Positions 43,105 to 51,209 of a stretch of DNA of 64,000 nucleotides are shown in pieces (position 1 is the first letter of the stretch; each line of letters begins with the position of its first letter). The notes beneath the pieces are model-generated. The model was not told where the DNA came from, ran no database searches, and worked only from the letters and a program-made list of their open reading frames with translations. This DNA comes from DYJE01 sp964637565 (GTDB taxonomy: Bacteria > Desulfobacterota > Desulfobacteria > Desulfobacterales > Desulfolunaceae): positions 8,087 to 72,086 of the forward strand of contig CAZWTY010000009.1 of assembly GCA_964637565.1 (NCBI GenBank). Direction: 5' to 3'. A program made the position numbers and the translations under genes.

Positions 43105-44253
43105 AAGTTGGGAGCTGTGATTCAACATGACATGTCGGTAAAATTCTGTTTTCATTCATGGCTTCGTCCTCAGGCATGGCATCTTCGATTCCCACCAATT
43201 CAATTTCAAAAATCAACGTGGCATTTGGGCCGATCTTTGAACCTGCACCTTGTTCTTTGTACGCAAGATCACTGGGGAGGACAATCCGCCATTTACTCCC
43301 GACCGGCATCATGAGAAGGGCTTCGGTCATCCCGGGAATGACACCGCCGACATTGAATGTTGCAGGCTTCCCTAATGGCTCTGAACTGTCAAACTCCTCA
43401 CCATCGATTTGCGTTCCGGTGTAGTGGATGTGAACTTTATCCGTCATCTTGGGGATTGGCCCCTCGCCCTTTTCAAGAATTTCATATTGAAGTCCTGACG
43501 GAGTCGTTGTGACATGCCGTCTCTTTGCATTTTAGGCACAATACGCCACCCCGTTTTTCCTGTTGCTTTCACCCCAGATTTGCCGTTTGCCGGAAAGTTT
43601 TATCCTCATTTCCATGATGGCCGCCTGTTGAATCGATCGGATTTCTTCATTTGAAAGAAGGGGATTTTTCCCGGATAAACCATCAAGAAGACCTCGAATA
43701 AAAGCGTCTTTGTCAACAGGCAGATCATTTTTTTTAAATGATTTGCCGATGTCCAGTCCAAGAGAATACCCTAATTTTTCAGATTTGGTTTTAATTTGAC
43801 TTCGTAAGAATACACGTGGCGCCGTACCTAATGAAAAAAGCCGCTGAAAATAAACGACAGTTCCTGCATTTGTCATTCCGGGCGGCGCTGGTTTTTTCGG
43901 AAGGACAGGTTGTGCGGGGCATCTCAGGCAAGTGGGGTGTCCACCATGCAGGCCGACCCGGAATCCATGCCCGCGAACGATTTGACGCATGAATTTTCGA
44001 AAACTTATGCACATGCCGGCGTGGATTCCGGGTCGGCGTTGGAATTCGAGCCCATGGCTTTTGTCGGCTCCGAAGGTGTTTCAGGCGTTCCATCATGTTG
44101 GAGGCCGCCCGGAATGACAGGGTCGAGAGCTGTTGGGTAAAGTTACGAAGTCAAATTAAGTTGATATTTTTTCGGGATTTTAGCGATACCCTCATGAACC
44201 ATCACCACAAAAGAAAATAAACACACCATGACTGCAATGGATTTCAGTTTCAT
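43070..44253 (-). pseudogene. broken FKBP-type peptidyl-prolyl isomerase (Mip/FkpA-like)
   Basis: Three fragments of one gene are visible. At 44143-44253 a 36-codon piece encodes a signal peptide (MKLKSIAVMVCLFSFVV...), with AAGGAGG upstream. At about 43535-43810 lies the FKBP_N dimerisation domain (LGYSLGLDIGKSFKKND...LLDGLSGKNPLL). A single in-frame TAA at 43532-43534 follows, then the catalytic FKBP_C domain begins with TPSGLQYEIL. The codon is GAA in typical relatives, so a nonsense change is likely. The first two pieces are split by a 369-base element with inverted ends. The C-terminal residues come from a dispersed repeat. It is probably not functional. Confidence 0.8.
43791..44159. mobile_element. 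MITE-like insertion with 17-bp inverted ends, containing repeat copy 2
   Basis: TTAATTTGACTTCGTAA (43791-43807) is perfectly inverted at 44143-44159. It separates the signal-peptide fragment and the FKBP_N domain of the broken isomerase. Inside are copy 2 of the dispersed repeat (44018-44119) and inverted partial blocks near 43869-43968. It has no coding capacity. Part of the inverted end may be original gene sequence. Confidence 0.55.
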
Positions 44254-44388
44254 ACAGGTATACCTCCTTCTGGCTATTATCGATTATGGCCTTCCAGTCT
44301 TTTCCTTTTGAGCGTTTCGTTCTTTTTTTCCAGCAGGTGGCCCGCTTCAGATTGCCTGAGATTTCCAAGAAAATCCAAAGCCATGTTT

Positions 44389-45594
44389 TTACCGGGCAGT
44401 CCTGTGAATCTTTATGAATTCAACAGCATCCTTCACATGGGTGAAGGACAGGCGTTCCTGTTCGAGGCGCAGGGATGTGGAGAGGCGGTTGTGGCGAAGG
44501 GCGTCGTAGACGGCGGATTCGTCGGGTGTGAGGCGCTGGAGATCCCGATGGGTCGGGCTGGGTTCGGTGCCCCAGAGCGGCTGGTGGCTGAGGAGGGTGG
44601 CGTCGTCCATCAGGAAGGAGCGGGTCTGGGGGAAGGCGGCGCGAAGCTGGTCGAGCATGGCGAACCCGTGGGTGTCCAGGTCTCCCCAGTACCAGAGGTT
44701 TGCGTCGTTAAGCCAGGCGATATCGGAAAGGGCCGACAGGCCGTAGCCCAGGCCGAAGATCACCAGGGCACCTGAAACATCGGGGAAAGCCAGACCGTTG
44801 ATCTCGTTTTCAATGATAAATACGGTTTTCGGGCGGATCCCAAGGCTTTTCATATCGCCGGCGGGAATCTCCAGGTCCGCGAGCCCCTGGATGTAAAGCT
44901 CCGGGTCCAGAAGGCGGAAGCGGATCCGGGCGGGTTTGGGCTGGAACCCGAACCGTTGCTCGAAGTTGGAAGCCCCCCGCACGCTGTCGTCAATGGCCGA
45001 AGGGGGAAGCACGGCGCTCAGAAGCCGGTCGATCAGGGCCTTGCGCGATTCGATGAATTTGGTGTCCACGCCTGGAATTTCAAGTTGCCGCAGGTAGATG
45101 CCGGGGCGGGGGTGGGCCGCCACCCAGGCGGTGATATCAAGGAGCTGGGTCCAGTCGTTTCGGTGGGCCAGGACCTCGAGGGGCCGCTCGCTCAAAAAGG
45201 GTCGCAGTTCCGGAAAACGGCCGACGATGGTTTCCGCCAGCCGGGTAAACGTCCGGGCCTCGGCTGTTTTGCCCAGGTAGGCCAGAACATGGCTCAGCGT
45301 TGGAAAGACAAGGGCCACAGGCAGACGATTCCGGCCCAGGGTCCTGTGGTTGATCTCCCGCCATTCGATCTGAAACGGGCCGTTTTCGTTGGTACGGGCC
45401 GAAGCCGTGATATGTTCGATCCAGGTCCGGGCCTCATCGAATCGGTGGGCCAGTTGCGATATCTCGGGGTGTTTCAGGGGAATGCGGACAGCCTCGTCCG
45501 AACGGGGCTCAAAGGTCCGGGCCAGCCATTCTCCGCTGTTCCACCTTCGCTCGAGCCGTTTCAGGATATCGTCGTGCCGGGTCCAGTCGCTCAT
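44389..45594 (-). CDS. jetD: Wadjet nuclease subunit JetD
   Basis: A 401-residue protein matching the DUF3322 + DUF2220 layout of JetD. The C-terminal Toprim-like half shows E262 and E264 in FIIENEINGLAF and D305-x-D307 in YWGDLDTHG. In Wadjet, JetABC extrudes circular plasmid DNA and JetD cleaves it. Its start overlaps the jetC stop by 4 bases (ATGA), so it is the last gene of the operon. The catalytic acids appear intact. Confidence 0.95.
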   Translation of the reverse strand: MSDWTRHDDILKRLERRWNSGEWLARTFEPRSDEAVRIPLKHPEISQLAHRFDEARTWIEHITASARTNENGPFQIEWREINHRTLGRNRLPVALVFPTLSHVLAYLGKTAEARTFTRLAETIVGRFPELRPFLSERPLEVLAHRNDWTQLLDITAWVAAHPRPGIYLRQLEIPGVDTKFIESRKALIDRLLSAVLPPSAIDDSVRGASNFEQRFGFQPKPARIRFRLLDPELYIQGLADLEIPAGDMKSLGIRPKTVFIIENEINGLAFPDVSGALVIFGLGYGLSALSDIAWLNDANLWYWGDLDTHGFAMLDQLRAAFPQTRSFLMDDATLLSHQPLWGTEPSPTHRDLQRLTPDESAVYDALRHNRLSTSLRLEQERLSFTHVKDAVEFIKIHRTAR

Positions 45595-48500
45595 GGGGTC
45601 TTTTCCTTTCGCTCGTCACGGTAGGCTTCGACGGTCATGTTCCGAAGCTGGGATATCCGGCCGTCACGGCTGTAGACCAGGCCCACGGACGACACAAAGG
45701 GCTCGATGATGTGAAGCTTCTGCAAGGGCGTCACGATCAGAAGCTGGAGGTTGAGCTTGTTGAACAGTTCCAGGCTGTATCGGGTGGATTCGTCGGAACC
45801 CCGGCCAAAGGCTTCGTCGATGGCCACGAACCGGAAGGTCCGGGACCGGACGGCTCCCCATTCCAGGCCGAACTGGTAGGCCAGGCTGGCCGCCAGAACC
45901 GTGTAGGCCAGTTTTTCCTTTTGACCGCCGGATTTTCCGCCCGAATCGGTGTAATGCTCGTACTCGCTTCCATCTTCCCGCCAGCGTTCCGAGGCGGCGA
46001 ACACAAACCAGTTCCGCACGTCGGTGACTTTCCGGGTCCACCTTTTGTCGAGGTCGCTGGTGCCCTCCCGTCCCCTGAAACGTTCGATGACCGTTTTCAC
46101 CTGGAGAAACTTGTTTTCCGAATAATGGTCTTCGTCGGACCCGGTGAGGGCCCCTTCGGTACAGGCCCTGAGCTGCTGCTGGAAGTCCCGGATGTCCACG
46201 TCGGCGTTCAACTGGGCCTCGAGGACGATGAACCGGCCCGGATTGTACTCGATGTCGGACAGGGACTGGTTGATCCGCTCGATCCGTTCACGGATGGTTT
46301 CCCGCTCGCGAAGAAGCTGGGACTGGAAGTTGGCCACTTCCCGGATGGTGTTTTCGTTGAGAAGCTCCTTGAAACGTTTTTCGAACCGGGGAAGGTTGTC
46401 GGACTTGAGCTTTTCCAGCATGGCCGCGTATTCCGGTCCGGCTGCCACCGAATCGTCCACCTCCCGGGTTTCCAGGGGAAAATCCCGGCGGTAACCGTGC
46501 ATGGCCCGGATGATACGGTCCTCCAGATTCCGGATTTTTTTGTCCAGGGCATCGATGTGTTTCTGGATGACCTCCCGCAGATCCTTTTCCCGTCCCTCGC
46601 AGGATTCCACCGTCAGGCTGTGCTTGTCCAGGTCCCGGGTGCGCATGGTTTCGAGCTGTTTGAACAGGCCGGGCCGCCGTCGGCCTTCCCCCATCCAGGC
46701 GGAAAGAACCCGGTCGCAGTCCTGCATGGCCTGACGGGTCTGCTTCTGCTTTTCCTCGTTTTTCGAGCGCAGGTCACGAAACTGCCTCAGCTCCTGTTCG
46801 GTGGCGTCGATGGCGGCTTCCAGGGTCTGGAGGCGTGCTTCCAGGGTTTTCAGAATGTCCGAGGTCGCTTCCAGGCTTTGTTTCTCTTCGGTGAGGGCGG
46901 CGATGTCCCGGGCCGTGGCCTGCCAGTCCAGGTCGCTGAAGTCCAGGAATTCACCGAGCCGGATCAGGGCGGTCAGATGGTCCTGGAGGGCCTTTTTCCG
47001 CTGGTCCAGATCCGTCAGGATTTCGGCCTGGGTCTGCATGTCCTTTTGAAGTTCCCCGCGCCGTTTTTTAAGCAGTTTGATCTTGGCCTCGTTGCTCCAA
47101 CCCAGGATGTAATGGGTGCGATCCTTCAAATCTTTCCGGTCGTCTTTTTCGTGGCGTTTCCCGCCGGATTTGATCTGGCCCTGCTCTGTGACGGCCTGGG
47201 GCTCCCGGTTGAACTGGGCGATATCGGCGCAGCAGGCGTAGTCGAAGCGGGTGGCCAGTTCCTGTTCAAGCCAGCCGTAGAACGAGGAATCGGGCTTGAT
47301 GGCGAGTTTTCGGACCAGGGAATCCGGATGAAGGTCAAACGCCGGGGCCTTGTCGTTCATGCGGACCAGGTAGTAGACCAGCCTTCCTTTGAGGCGGGTG
47401 GTGTCCACCCAGGCCGACACCGTCCTGTAATGATCCTCGGGCACCAGAAGGGACAGGCCGAAATTGTGCAGCACCCGTTCGGCCGCGCCTTCCCAGGCTT
47501 TTTCACCGTCCCTTACCTGGATCAGCTCCCCGGCAAAGGGCAGGACGGTTTCGTCCACGTTGAGGTGGGCCAGAAGATCGCTCCGGATGCGGACCTGGGC
47601 CGCGTGGATGTTGCTCTTGCGTTTGGACAAAGACTCCAGTTCCTCGTCCAGGCGGTCATGGGCCGTTTTAAGTTCCCGAAAGGCCACCTCGGCGTCGGTG
47701 CGCCGGTTCTGGATGTCGGCCTCCGTCCGCTCCAGGGAAAGCTTCCGCTCCCGGATCGTCCGGGCGTTGTCATCGAAATCCCCCCTTTCGGAAACGGGCT
47801 TCAGACCCAGGGTCTGAACCAGAGCACCGTAGCGGTCGGCCTGTTTCCGGCGTTTGTCTTTTTCACGGGAAAGCCGGTCGATGTCGGCCCGGATGCGTTC
47901 CAGGCGGTCCCCGCCGTTCTCGGCAATGGCCCGCTTGAGATCATCCCGGTCCCCCATCTGGTCGCGACGGGCGCGTTCCAGGGCGTCGATCTTTCGGCCG
48001 GTGCGTTCGTGTTCGTCGTCCAGATGGTTCAGGCGTTTTTTCAGCAGACGTTTTTTGTGCAATGCGAAAAAGGGCGACAGGGCCTCCCGGCAGTCCCTGA
48101 GTTCCAGGGCTTCCCGGGACAGCGCGGCCCGTGCTTCGCCGTCTTCGACCAGAGGCGTCAGCCGTTCGATCTGGGTCTTGGCCTTGAGCACGGCGTCGTG
48201 GGCCCGGCTGAGGTCGTCGAAATGATGAATCAGAGCCTCGATGCGTGGCTCCACGTCAAAGGGTTCGAGCATGTGCTCCCGTACAAAATCCGTGAGATTG
48301 CCCACGGATTTCATGGACACGGTCTGGTGAAACAGGGACAGGGCCTGCTCGTTTTCAATGCCGAACCGACGCCGGAAGGCGGCTCCGTATTTGGGGAAAG
48401 CGTCGAAGACCTCCACCTGCTTCATTTTCTTCAGCCGTTTTTTCAGCTGCCCGATATCCGGTCCGAAATCGCTGAAATGACCGGCGATGGCAAGGGGTGT

Positions 48501-48965
48501 GTCGGCCACCACGTAAAACCGTTCGGGCTGGCCTTGACTGTCACGAATCCAGAAAACCTGGGCCAGGGTCACCTCTTGGGCAAACCCCTTGTTTTTGAAC
48601 ACGCCCAGGATCACCGAGTAGCTGTTGTGGTCCCGAAGGGCCACGGATCTGGAACTGTGACCGGTGTCGCTGCGTTCGGATTTGAAGTGACCCATCATGT
48701 AGGACCGAAGATTCCGTTCCCGGGCCTCTGCCCCGGCGGCCTTGTTGTAGGCCACCCGGTGGGCCGGCACCAGAAGGGTGGTCACCGCGTCGACCAGGGT
48801 GGATTTGCCCGACCCGATATCTCCGGTGAGCAGGCCGTTATGGCCGCCAAGAGTCAGTCGCCACACAGTTTTGTGGAAGGTGCCCCAGTTGAAGACTTCC
48901 AGGGTGTGGAGCCGGAATCCGGCCAGGTCGTCGGAAGGGGAAAAATCAAGAAGCTGATCTTCCAT
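45591..48965 (-). CDS. jetC: Wadjet SMC-like ATPase JetC
   Basis: A 1124-residue MukB/SMC-like ATPase. The N-terminal head has TGDIGSGKST (47-56); two long coiled-coil arms flank a hinge region; the C-terminal head has the signature SGGQKEK and Walker B FVAIDEAF. It is the motor of the plasmid-restricting complex. The frame opens 23 codons earlier, but ATG 48965 directly follows the jetB stop and gives the expected start. All ATPase motifs are present. Confidence 0.95.
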   Translation of the reverse strand: MEDQLLDFSPSDDLAGFRLHTLEVFNWGTFHKTVWRLTLGGHNGLLTGDIGSGKSTLVDAVTTLLVPAHRVAYNKAAGAEARERNLRSYMMGHFKSERSDTGHSSRSVALRDHNSYSVILGVFKNKGFAQEVTLAQVFWIRDSQGQPERFYVVADTPLAIAGHFSDFGPDIGQLKKRLKKMKQVEVFDAFPKYGAAFRRRFGIENEQALSLFHQTVSMKSVGNLTDFVREHMLEPFDVEPRIEALIHHFDDLSRAHDAVLKAKTQIERLTPLVEDGEARAALSREALELRDCREALSPFFALHKKRLLKKRLNHLDDEHERTGRKIDALERARRDQMGDRDDLKRAIAENGGDRLERIRADIDRLSREKDKRRKQADRYGALVQTLGLKPVSERGDFDDNARTIRERKLSLERTEADIQNRRTDAEVAFRELKTAHDRLDEELESLSKRKSNIHAAQVRIRSDLLAHLNVDETVLPFAGELIQVRDGEKAWEGAAERVLHNFGLSLLVPEDHYRTVSAWVDTTRLKGRLVYYLVRMNDKAPAFDLHPDSLVRKLAIKPDSSFYGWLEQELATRFDYACCADIAQFNREPQAVTEQGQIKSGGKRHEKDDRKDLKDRTHYILGWSNEAKIKLLKKRRGELQKDMQTQAEILTDLDQRKKALQDHLTALIRLGEFLDFSDLDWQATARDIAALTEEKQSLEATSDILKTLEARLQTLEAAIDATEQELRQFRDLRSKNEEKQKQTRQAMQDCDRVLSAWMGEGRRRPGLFKQLETMRTRDLDKHSLTVESCEGREKDLREVIQKHIDALDKKIRNLEDRIIRAMHGYRRDFPLETREVDDSVAAGPEYAAMLEKLKSDNLPRFEKRFKELLNENTIREVANFQSQLLRERETIRERIERINQSLSDIEYNPGRFIVLEAQLNADVDIRDFQQQLRACTEGALTGSDEDHYSENKFLQVKTVIERFRGREGTSDLDKRWTRKVTDVRNWFVFAASERWREDGSEYEHYTDSGGKSGGQKEKLAYTVLAASLAYQFGLEWGAVRSRTFRFVAIDEAFGRGSDESTRYSLELFNKLNLQLLIVTPLQKLHIIEPFVSSVGLVYSRDGRISQLRNMTVEAYRDERKEKTP

Positions 48966-48966
48966 A

Positions 48967-49578
48967 TCAGGCCTCCTCGTCCAGGATGTCTGTTTCGGAC
49001 GTTGAATGGTCGATGTATTCACGAAGACGGTCATCGAATTCGTGCAGCCACTGGGCGTCCACGAAGGCCTTCAAGATGCGGACCACCTCGATCCGGTCCT
49101 TCTGTCCTTTGAGCCGGCGGATAAATCCAAGGTCCGCGATGCGGTTCAGGTGGGTGTTGATCTTGTCAAGAAATTTGGCTTCGTTGGAACCGGAAGGCAG
49201 AAACACCCTCACCATGTCGGCGATGTCTTCAGTCGACAGGATCAGCCGGGTGTCCTGGCCGGCGGCGTCGCTTTCCGCCATTTTTTTCCGCAAAAGGGCG
49301 ATGATCAGGCTGACGGGGTAGGACAAGCGGCGTCGCCCCACCAGTCGTGGCAGAGGTGCCTGCCCTTCCTCGGGTTCCCGGGTTTTCAGCCAGGCATAGC
49401 CTTCGGAATCGTCGATGACCAGATCGAGGCCCAGCACCCGGACGTAGTCCCGTATGGCGATCTGGCCCTCGTCGAGCTGTTGAAAGAGTCGTTCATCGTC
49501 CTGCCGGAACACCACGCCTTTCATCAGGGCGATGAGTGCACAGGAGATATCAATGGTCTGGGGGCTTGTGGTTTCCAT
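48967..49578 (-). CDS. jetB: Wadjet subunit JetB (DUF4194)
   Basis: A 203-residue winged-helix protein of the DUF4194 family, equivalent to the MukE/MksE kleisin-associated subunit. The segment LPRLVGRRRLSYPVSLIIALLRK is characteristic. It connects JetA and the JetC heads. ATG 49578 lies just after the jetA stop; a GTG at 49584 overlapping it is an alternative. It ends one base before the jetC ATG. Confidence 0.93.
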   Translation of the reverse strand: METTSPQTIDISCALIALMKGVVFRQDDERLFQQLDEGQIAIRDYVRVLGLDLVIDDSEGYAWLKTREPEEGQAPLPRLVGRRRLSYPVSLIIALLRKKMAESDAAGQDTRLILSTEDIADMVRVFLPSGSNEAKFLDKINTHLNRIADLGFIRRLKGQKDRIEVVRILKAFVDAQWLHEFDDRLREYIDHSTSETDILDEEA

Positions 49579-49580
49579 GA

Positions 49581-51023
49581 TCACCTGCTGAAAATGACGG
49601 TGGAAAGGGTGGCGTTTCGTGTCAGGCCCAGGTCATCGACCCAGGAAACCTGGTGGGGCCTGCTGTCATCGAACTGGGCCCGTTCATCTTCCCCGGCAAG
49701 GGTGAGGTACGTGACCAGTTCGGCCAGTCCCTGTTTCAGGGGATGCTCGGCCAGGATTTCCGACAAGGTCACCTGGTCCCTTGTCTGAAGGGCGTTCCGG
49801 ATGATGCGTTTCAGTTCCAGCCGGTCCACGAAAAACGTGGTGAAAAGAAGGTCCTGGGGCACGTCGGACCCGTCTCCCAGGTGAACGGTTTCATCGATCA
49901 CCGGCTTCAGCGGGATGGCGTACAGGGGACGCTCCATGGGCAGGACGATCTGGGGCGAGGCTTCGTCGATGTCCATGATATCGCTTTCCGGCATCGATTC
50001 CTTGATCTGGACGGCCCGGCTTTCGATGCTTTGAAGCACCTGCATGATCCGCTTGTTTTCCAAAAAAGCCTGGTCATCCAGGTAACGCCTCAGCTGTGCG
50101 GACAGTTTGGCCACGGTTCGCTGGGTATGTTCACCCGCCTCCAGCCAGTCGTAATGGATCCGTTTGAGCCGCATGTCAGGCAAAAGGGCCTTGACCGAAG
50201 GAAGCTCGAACACCCTGGAAAGAAGGTCGGAAAGCTCCTCCTGCCTGGTGGGCGACATCAGAAGATCCCAGAAGGCGTTGAAACTTTTTCCCTGGTCCGA
50301 TTCGGCGATCACGTCCCTTTCGCCGAAAAAATCCTCGAGCAGCTCCCCCTTGCTGCCTTCCCACAGGGCGATCTGTTCCCGGACTTTCTGGTCCAGGTTC
50401 CTGAAATTGTATTCGACTTCCCTGAAATCCCGCAAAAGTTCCCGGGCCGTCTTGGTGACCTGCTGGAACCGGTCTTTGAGAGCGGTGTCATCCAGATAAT
50501 CCAGACGTCCCGATCGGATTGTTTCAAGATCCCTTTCGATGTGGGCCTTGCGTTGCTCCAGGTCCCGGATCCGTTTGTCCCGATCGACTTCCGTTCCTTC
50601 GACCATCTGGCGCAGCAGGTCGAAAATCGTCATCAACCGGGATTCGGTGCCGATAAACGGCCGGTGAACCAGGCTTTCCAGCCAGGACACGGCCTTTTCC
50701 ACCGAAGGCATGAGGTCGTAATGAACCTCGTCGGAACCCTGGGGATAGAATTTCCGGAGCCAGCCCTTGTCATCTGAGGCCCAGTCATCCAGATAGGTTT
50801 CGGCCGAACGGGGAAAGGCTTTAGTGCCCTCGATCTCCCGCAGGGCGTACAGGTGGTCTTCAAGATACGACGCAAGGTCCGAGCGGGGGATGGTCCGCTG
50901 GTTGGACACGATGAACGCCTTGTGGATAAAGGAAATGATAAGGGGACTGTGATCGGCCACCAGCAGTTTCCATGCCGGATGGTTTTTTCTCAGGGAGGCA
51001 AGGGTGGCGTAGTCAAAATCCAT
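49581..51023 (-). CDS. jetA: Wadjet kleisin subunit JetA (DUF3375)
   Basis: A 480-residue protein of the DUF3375 family, equivalent to the MukF/MksF kleisin of type I Wadjet. The N-terminal winged helix begins MDFDYATLASLRKNHPAWKLL; a helical middle follows, and the C-terminus binds the ATPase head. As first gene of the jetABCD operon, it is preceded by a region with a perfect palindrome at 51130-51148 that may be an operator. Confidence 0.94.
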   Translation of the reverse strand: MDFDYATLASLRKNHPAWKLLVADHSPLIISFIHKAFIVSNQRTIPRSDLASYLEDHLYALREIEGTKAFPRSAETYLDDWASDDKGWLRKFYPQGSDEVHYDLMPSVEKAVSWLESLVHRPFIGTESRLMTIFDLLRQMVEGTEVDRDKRIRDLEQRKAHIERDLETIRSGRLDYLDDTALKDRFQQVTKTARELLRDFREVEYNFRNLDQKVREQIALWEGSKGELLEDFFGERDVIAESDQGKSFNAFWDLLMSPTRQEELSDLLSRVFELPSVKALLPDMRLKRIHYDWLEAGEHTQRTVAKLSAQLRRYLDDQAFLENKRIMQVLQSIESRAVQIKESMPESDIMDIDEASPQIVLPMERPLYAIPLKPVIDETVHLGDGSDVPQDLLFTTFFVDRLELKRIIRNALQTRDQVTLSEILAEHPLKQGLAELVTYLTLAGEDERAQFDDSRPHQVSWVDDLGLTRNATLSTVIFSR

Positions 51024-51129
51024 GATGACCGCTCGTAGACCAGGTGGCCGTGAAAAAAGTCTGACATCGTTCAGGCACTGAGACTCCGGAGCCGGTTGTG
51101 CGGCCCGCTGCCTGACGGCCTTTTCTTTC

Positions 51130-51148
51130 GTCCGTTAACGTAACGGAC
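51130..51148. promoter_or_regulatory. palindrome upstream of jetA
   Basis: GTCCGTTA (51130-51137) and TAACGGAC (51141-51148) are perfect inverted arms with a 3-base spacer, about 110 bases before jetA. It looks like a repressor site; no regulator gene is next to it. Confidence 0.45.
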
Positions 51149-51209
51149 ATATCAGACCCGGAGGCTTTGGCGCAATCAGCGTTTTGATTTTTTTCATCAC
51201 TGGCGATAT

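Noticed and set aside
43532..43534. Possible stop-codon recoding in the FKBP gene
   Set aside because: The codon is TAA, not the TGA used for selenocysteine, and the gene is also broken by an insertion; decay is the simpler reading.
45711..49112. A 1133-codon plus-strand open frame
   Set aside because: It mirrors jetC, which carries Walker A, signature and Walker B motifs; high GC gives long antisense frames.
33361..51023. Integrated phage or integrative element at tRNA-Glu
   Set aside because: No integrase, recombinase or repeat of the tRNA 3' end was found in the window, so I call it a defence island rather than a defined mobile element.
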